6,184 nt of DNA from RGIG3009 sp045630765 (GTDB lineage: Bacteria > Bacillota > Clostridia > Oscillospirales > Acutalibacteraceae). The stretch lies in assembly GCA_045630765.1 (NCBI GenBank), contig JAZQTM010000012.1, positions 1-6,184 of the forward strand, read 5' to 3'. This document shows positions 5,330-6,184 of the stretch, piece by piece (positions within the stretch are counted from its first letter, which is position 1; each line of letters opens with the position of its first letter). The notes beneath the pieces were generated by a model. That model worked only from the letters and a program-made list of their open reading frames with translations, did not search any database and was not told the origin of the DNA. The translations under genes were made by a program, and so were the position numbers.

Positions 5330-5345
5330 TGTCCCATTTGGGACA
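5330..5345. promoter_or_regulatory. Palindromic operator candidate, TGTCC-N6-GGACA
   Basis: TGTCCCA (5330-5336) and TGGGACA (5339-5345) form a perfect 16-bp inverted repeat around a central TT. The 5-6-5 layout is that of Crp/Fnr family sites such as TGTGA-N6-TCACA. It sits at about +5 to +20 of the promoter for the Crp/Fnr-type gene that begins 28 bp further on. That position suggests binding by the gene's own product and autorepression. In RNA it could also form a small hairpin, but there is no T-tract after it, so it is not a terminator. Confidence 0.6.
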
Positions 5346-5373
5346 CTTTCAACCGTGAGAGGAGGGAAAGTCT

Positions 5374-6000
5374 ATGGGGATTGCTTGTCCGTTGTCCGCG
5401 TTTTTTCTGTTTGAGGGGTTGGACGAGGCAGCGTTATGTGCGATTGAACAGCGCTTGGAAGCGCCCGTCACCTACCGTCGCGGGCAGGTCGTGTATAACA
5501 CGCACACCTTCCGCCGTGCCGTCGGGTTGATCGTGCGCGGAGCGGTGACCGTCCGTTCATCGGGCGAGGTGATCATCAATCATCTGCACGCGGGTGAGAT
5601 CTTCGGTGTGGCGGCACTGTTCGACCAAGAACAGGAAACGTACGTGACCGAAATCCTCGCAGACGAGGACACCGCCGTGCGGTTTATCCCGCAAGAGTTG
5701 ATGTCAAGGCTGCTTGCTGACTTTCCCCCGATCGCCGAGCGGTATATTCGGTTTTTGTCCGACCGCGTGCGGTTTCTCAACCGCAAGTTATCGGCGCTTA
5801 CCATCGGTAATACCGAAAACCGTTTATATCACTATCTGCTCTCCCATCAGGACGAGCGTGGCACCATTCGCTTGCCCGATACGATGACCGAACTGGCAAA
5901 AGCCCTTAACATGGGGCGTTCCAGTTTGTATCGCGCGTTGGACACGTTGGTGCGTGAAGGCATCCTTATAAAAGAGGATAAAACCTACCGCATTGCATAG
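5374..6000 (+). CDS. Crp/Fnr-family transcriptional regulator
   Basis: The 208-residue product has the usual two-domain layout. The N-terminal cyclic-nucleotide-binding-type beta-roll spans about 10-105 (RRGQVVY at 35-41, GLIVRGAVTV at 51-60, HAGEIFGVAAL at 72-82). A long dimerisation helix (about 107-140) follows, then a winged HTH with recognition segment TMTELAKALNMGRSSLYRALDT (about 170-191). It has only two cysteines, C5 and C22, so it cannot hold an FNR-type [4Fe-4S] cluster. The phosphate-binding cassette after GEIFG lacks the Arg-Ser/Thr pair that binds cAMP in CRP, so the ligand is unknown. AGGAGGG at 5360-5366 lies 7 nt before ATG. A palindrome just upstream is a plausible autoregulatory site. 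The next gene starts 16 bp after the stop with no terminator or promoter between, so regulator and transporter are probably one operon. Confidence 0.9.
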   Translation: MGIACPLSAFFLFEGLDEAALCAIEQRLEAPVTYRRGQVVYNTHTFRRAVGLIVRGAVTVRSSGEVIINHLHAGEIFGVAALFDQEQETYVTEILADEDTAVRFIPQELMSRLLADFPPIAERYIRFLSDRVRFLNRKLSALTIGNTENRLYHYLLSHQDERGTIRLPDTMTELAKALNMGRSSLYRALDTLVREGILIKEDKTYRIA

Positions 6001-6016
6001 AAAGAAGGAATCTTGT

Positions 6017-6184
6017 ATGAAAAAGCTGTTAGCACTCACACTTGCCGTTTTACTGATCGCCACGATGGCGGTTGGTTGCACTACCGACGAGCCCGCCCAA
6101 AAGACGACGGTCAGAATCGGCGCGATCCAAGGTCCGACGGGTATCGGTATGGTACATCTGATGGAAGCGGACAAAAACGCGACC
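6017..6184 (+). CDS. ABC transporter substrate-binding lipoprotein, NitT/TauT-like (partial, 3' end outside window)
   Basis: The first 56 residues are visible. They show a lipoprotein signal peptide (MKKLLALTLAVLLIATMAVGC), with Cys21 as the lipidation site in a lipobox AVGC that has Ala rather than the usual Leu at -3. A short polar linker follows, then TVRIGAIQGPTGIGMVHLME, which looks like the first strand and ligand loop of a periplasmic-binding fold. The 'GPTGIGM..LME' pattern is, from memory, frequent in clostridial NitT/TauT (SsuA/THI5-like) substrate-binding proteins. These capture a solute at the outer face of the membrane and pass it to a permease/ATPase pair, here presumably beyond the right edge. 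The start is supported by AAGGA at 6005-6009, 7 nt before ATG. The substrate cannot be told from this fragment. Confidence 0.75.
   Translation, partial: MKKLLALTLAVLLIATMAVGCTTDEPAQKTTVRIGAIQGPTGIGMVHLMEADKNAT

Noticed and set aside
5345..5371. ACTTTC/GAAAGT inverted repeat looping the ribosome binding site of the Crp/Fnr gene
   Set aside because: Six AT-rich pairs around a 15-nt loop are expected by chance; the neighbouring palindrome at 5330-5345 is the stronger signal.
5374..6000. Naming the regulator FNR or CRP outright
   Set aside because: The [4Fe-4S] cysteine set and the cAMP-binding Arg-Ser/Thr pair are both missing, so only the superfamily can be claimed.

Overview
The window looks like chromosome from an endospore-forming member of the Clostridia (Firmicutes), perhaps an Oscillospiraceae/Ruminococcaceae-like gut or anaerobic lineage. 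The evidence is a dipicolinate synthase subunit B tail at the left edge, strong AGGAGG ribosome binding sites, near-consensus SigA-type promoters with 17-bp spacers, roughly half GC content, and single-membrane surface proteins (a type I membrane protein and a lipoprotein). The genus assignment is inference; the spore-former call rests on the short dpaB tail.

Layout, left to right. (1) 1-159 is the 3' end of dpaB (spore dipicolinate synthesis), followed by an intrinsic terminator. (2) A near-perfect promoter, physically interleaved with that terminator, drives a two-gene unit: a small soluble bacterial PH-domain protein (256-591) and a stand-alone acyltransferase-fold protein related to the E2 catalytic domain of 2-oxoacid dehydrogenases (619-1506), with Glu in place of the catalytic His. 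A strong terminator closes it. (3) A second near-perfect promoter with a possible operator over its -10 drives metY-metA (1625-3834). MetA carries Glu111, the acetyl-CoA signature, so the pair forms a complete route homoserine -> O-acetylhomoserine -> homocysteine. No SAM riboswitch or T-box fits in the leader. (4) A perfect 36-bp palindrome acts as a shared bidirectional terminator between metA and a convergent minus-strand gene (3888-5195). That gene encodes a signal-peptide-bearing, Thr-rich, membrane-anchored surface protein of unknown function. (5) A divergent intergenic region (5196-5373) holds a minus-strand extended -10 promoter and a plus-strand promoter for a Crp/Fnr-family regulator (5374-6000). 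Just after the predicted start site is a perfect TGTCC-N6-GGACA palindrome, a likely autoregulatory operator. (6) A lipoprotein resembling NitT/TauT-type ABC substrate-binding proteins starts 16 bp after the regulator and runs off the right edge, so the regulator probably controls an uptake operon.

Nothing here is a mobile element, CRISPR array, tRNA or rRNA. The region is mostly ordinary core chromosome. The items most worth a second look are the interleaved terminator/promoter, the Crp/Fnr palindrome with its linked transporter, the active-site-altered E2-like protein paired with a PH-domain protein, and the uncharacterised surface protein.
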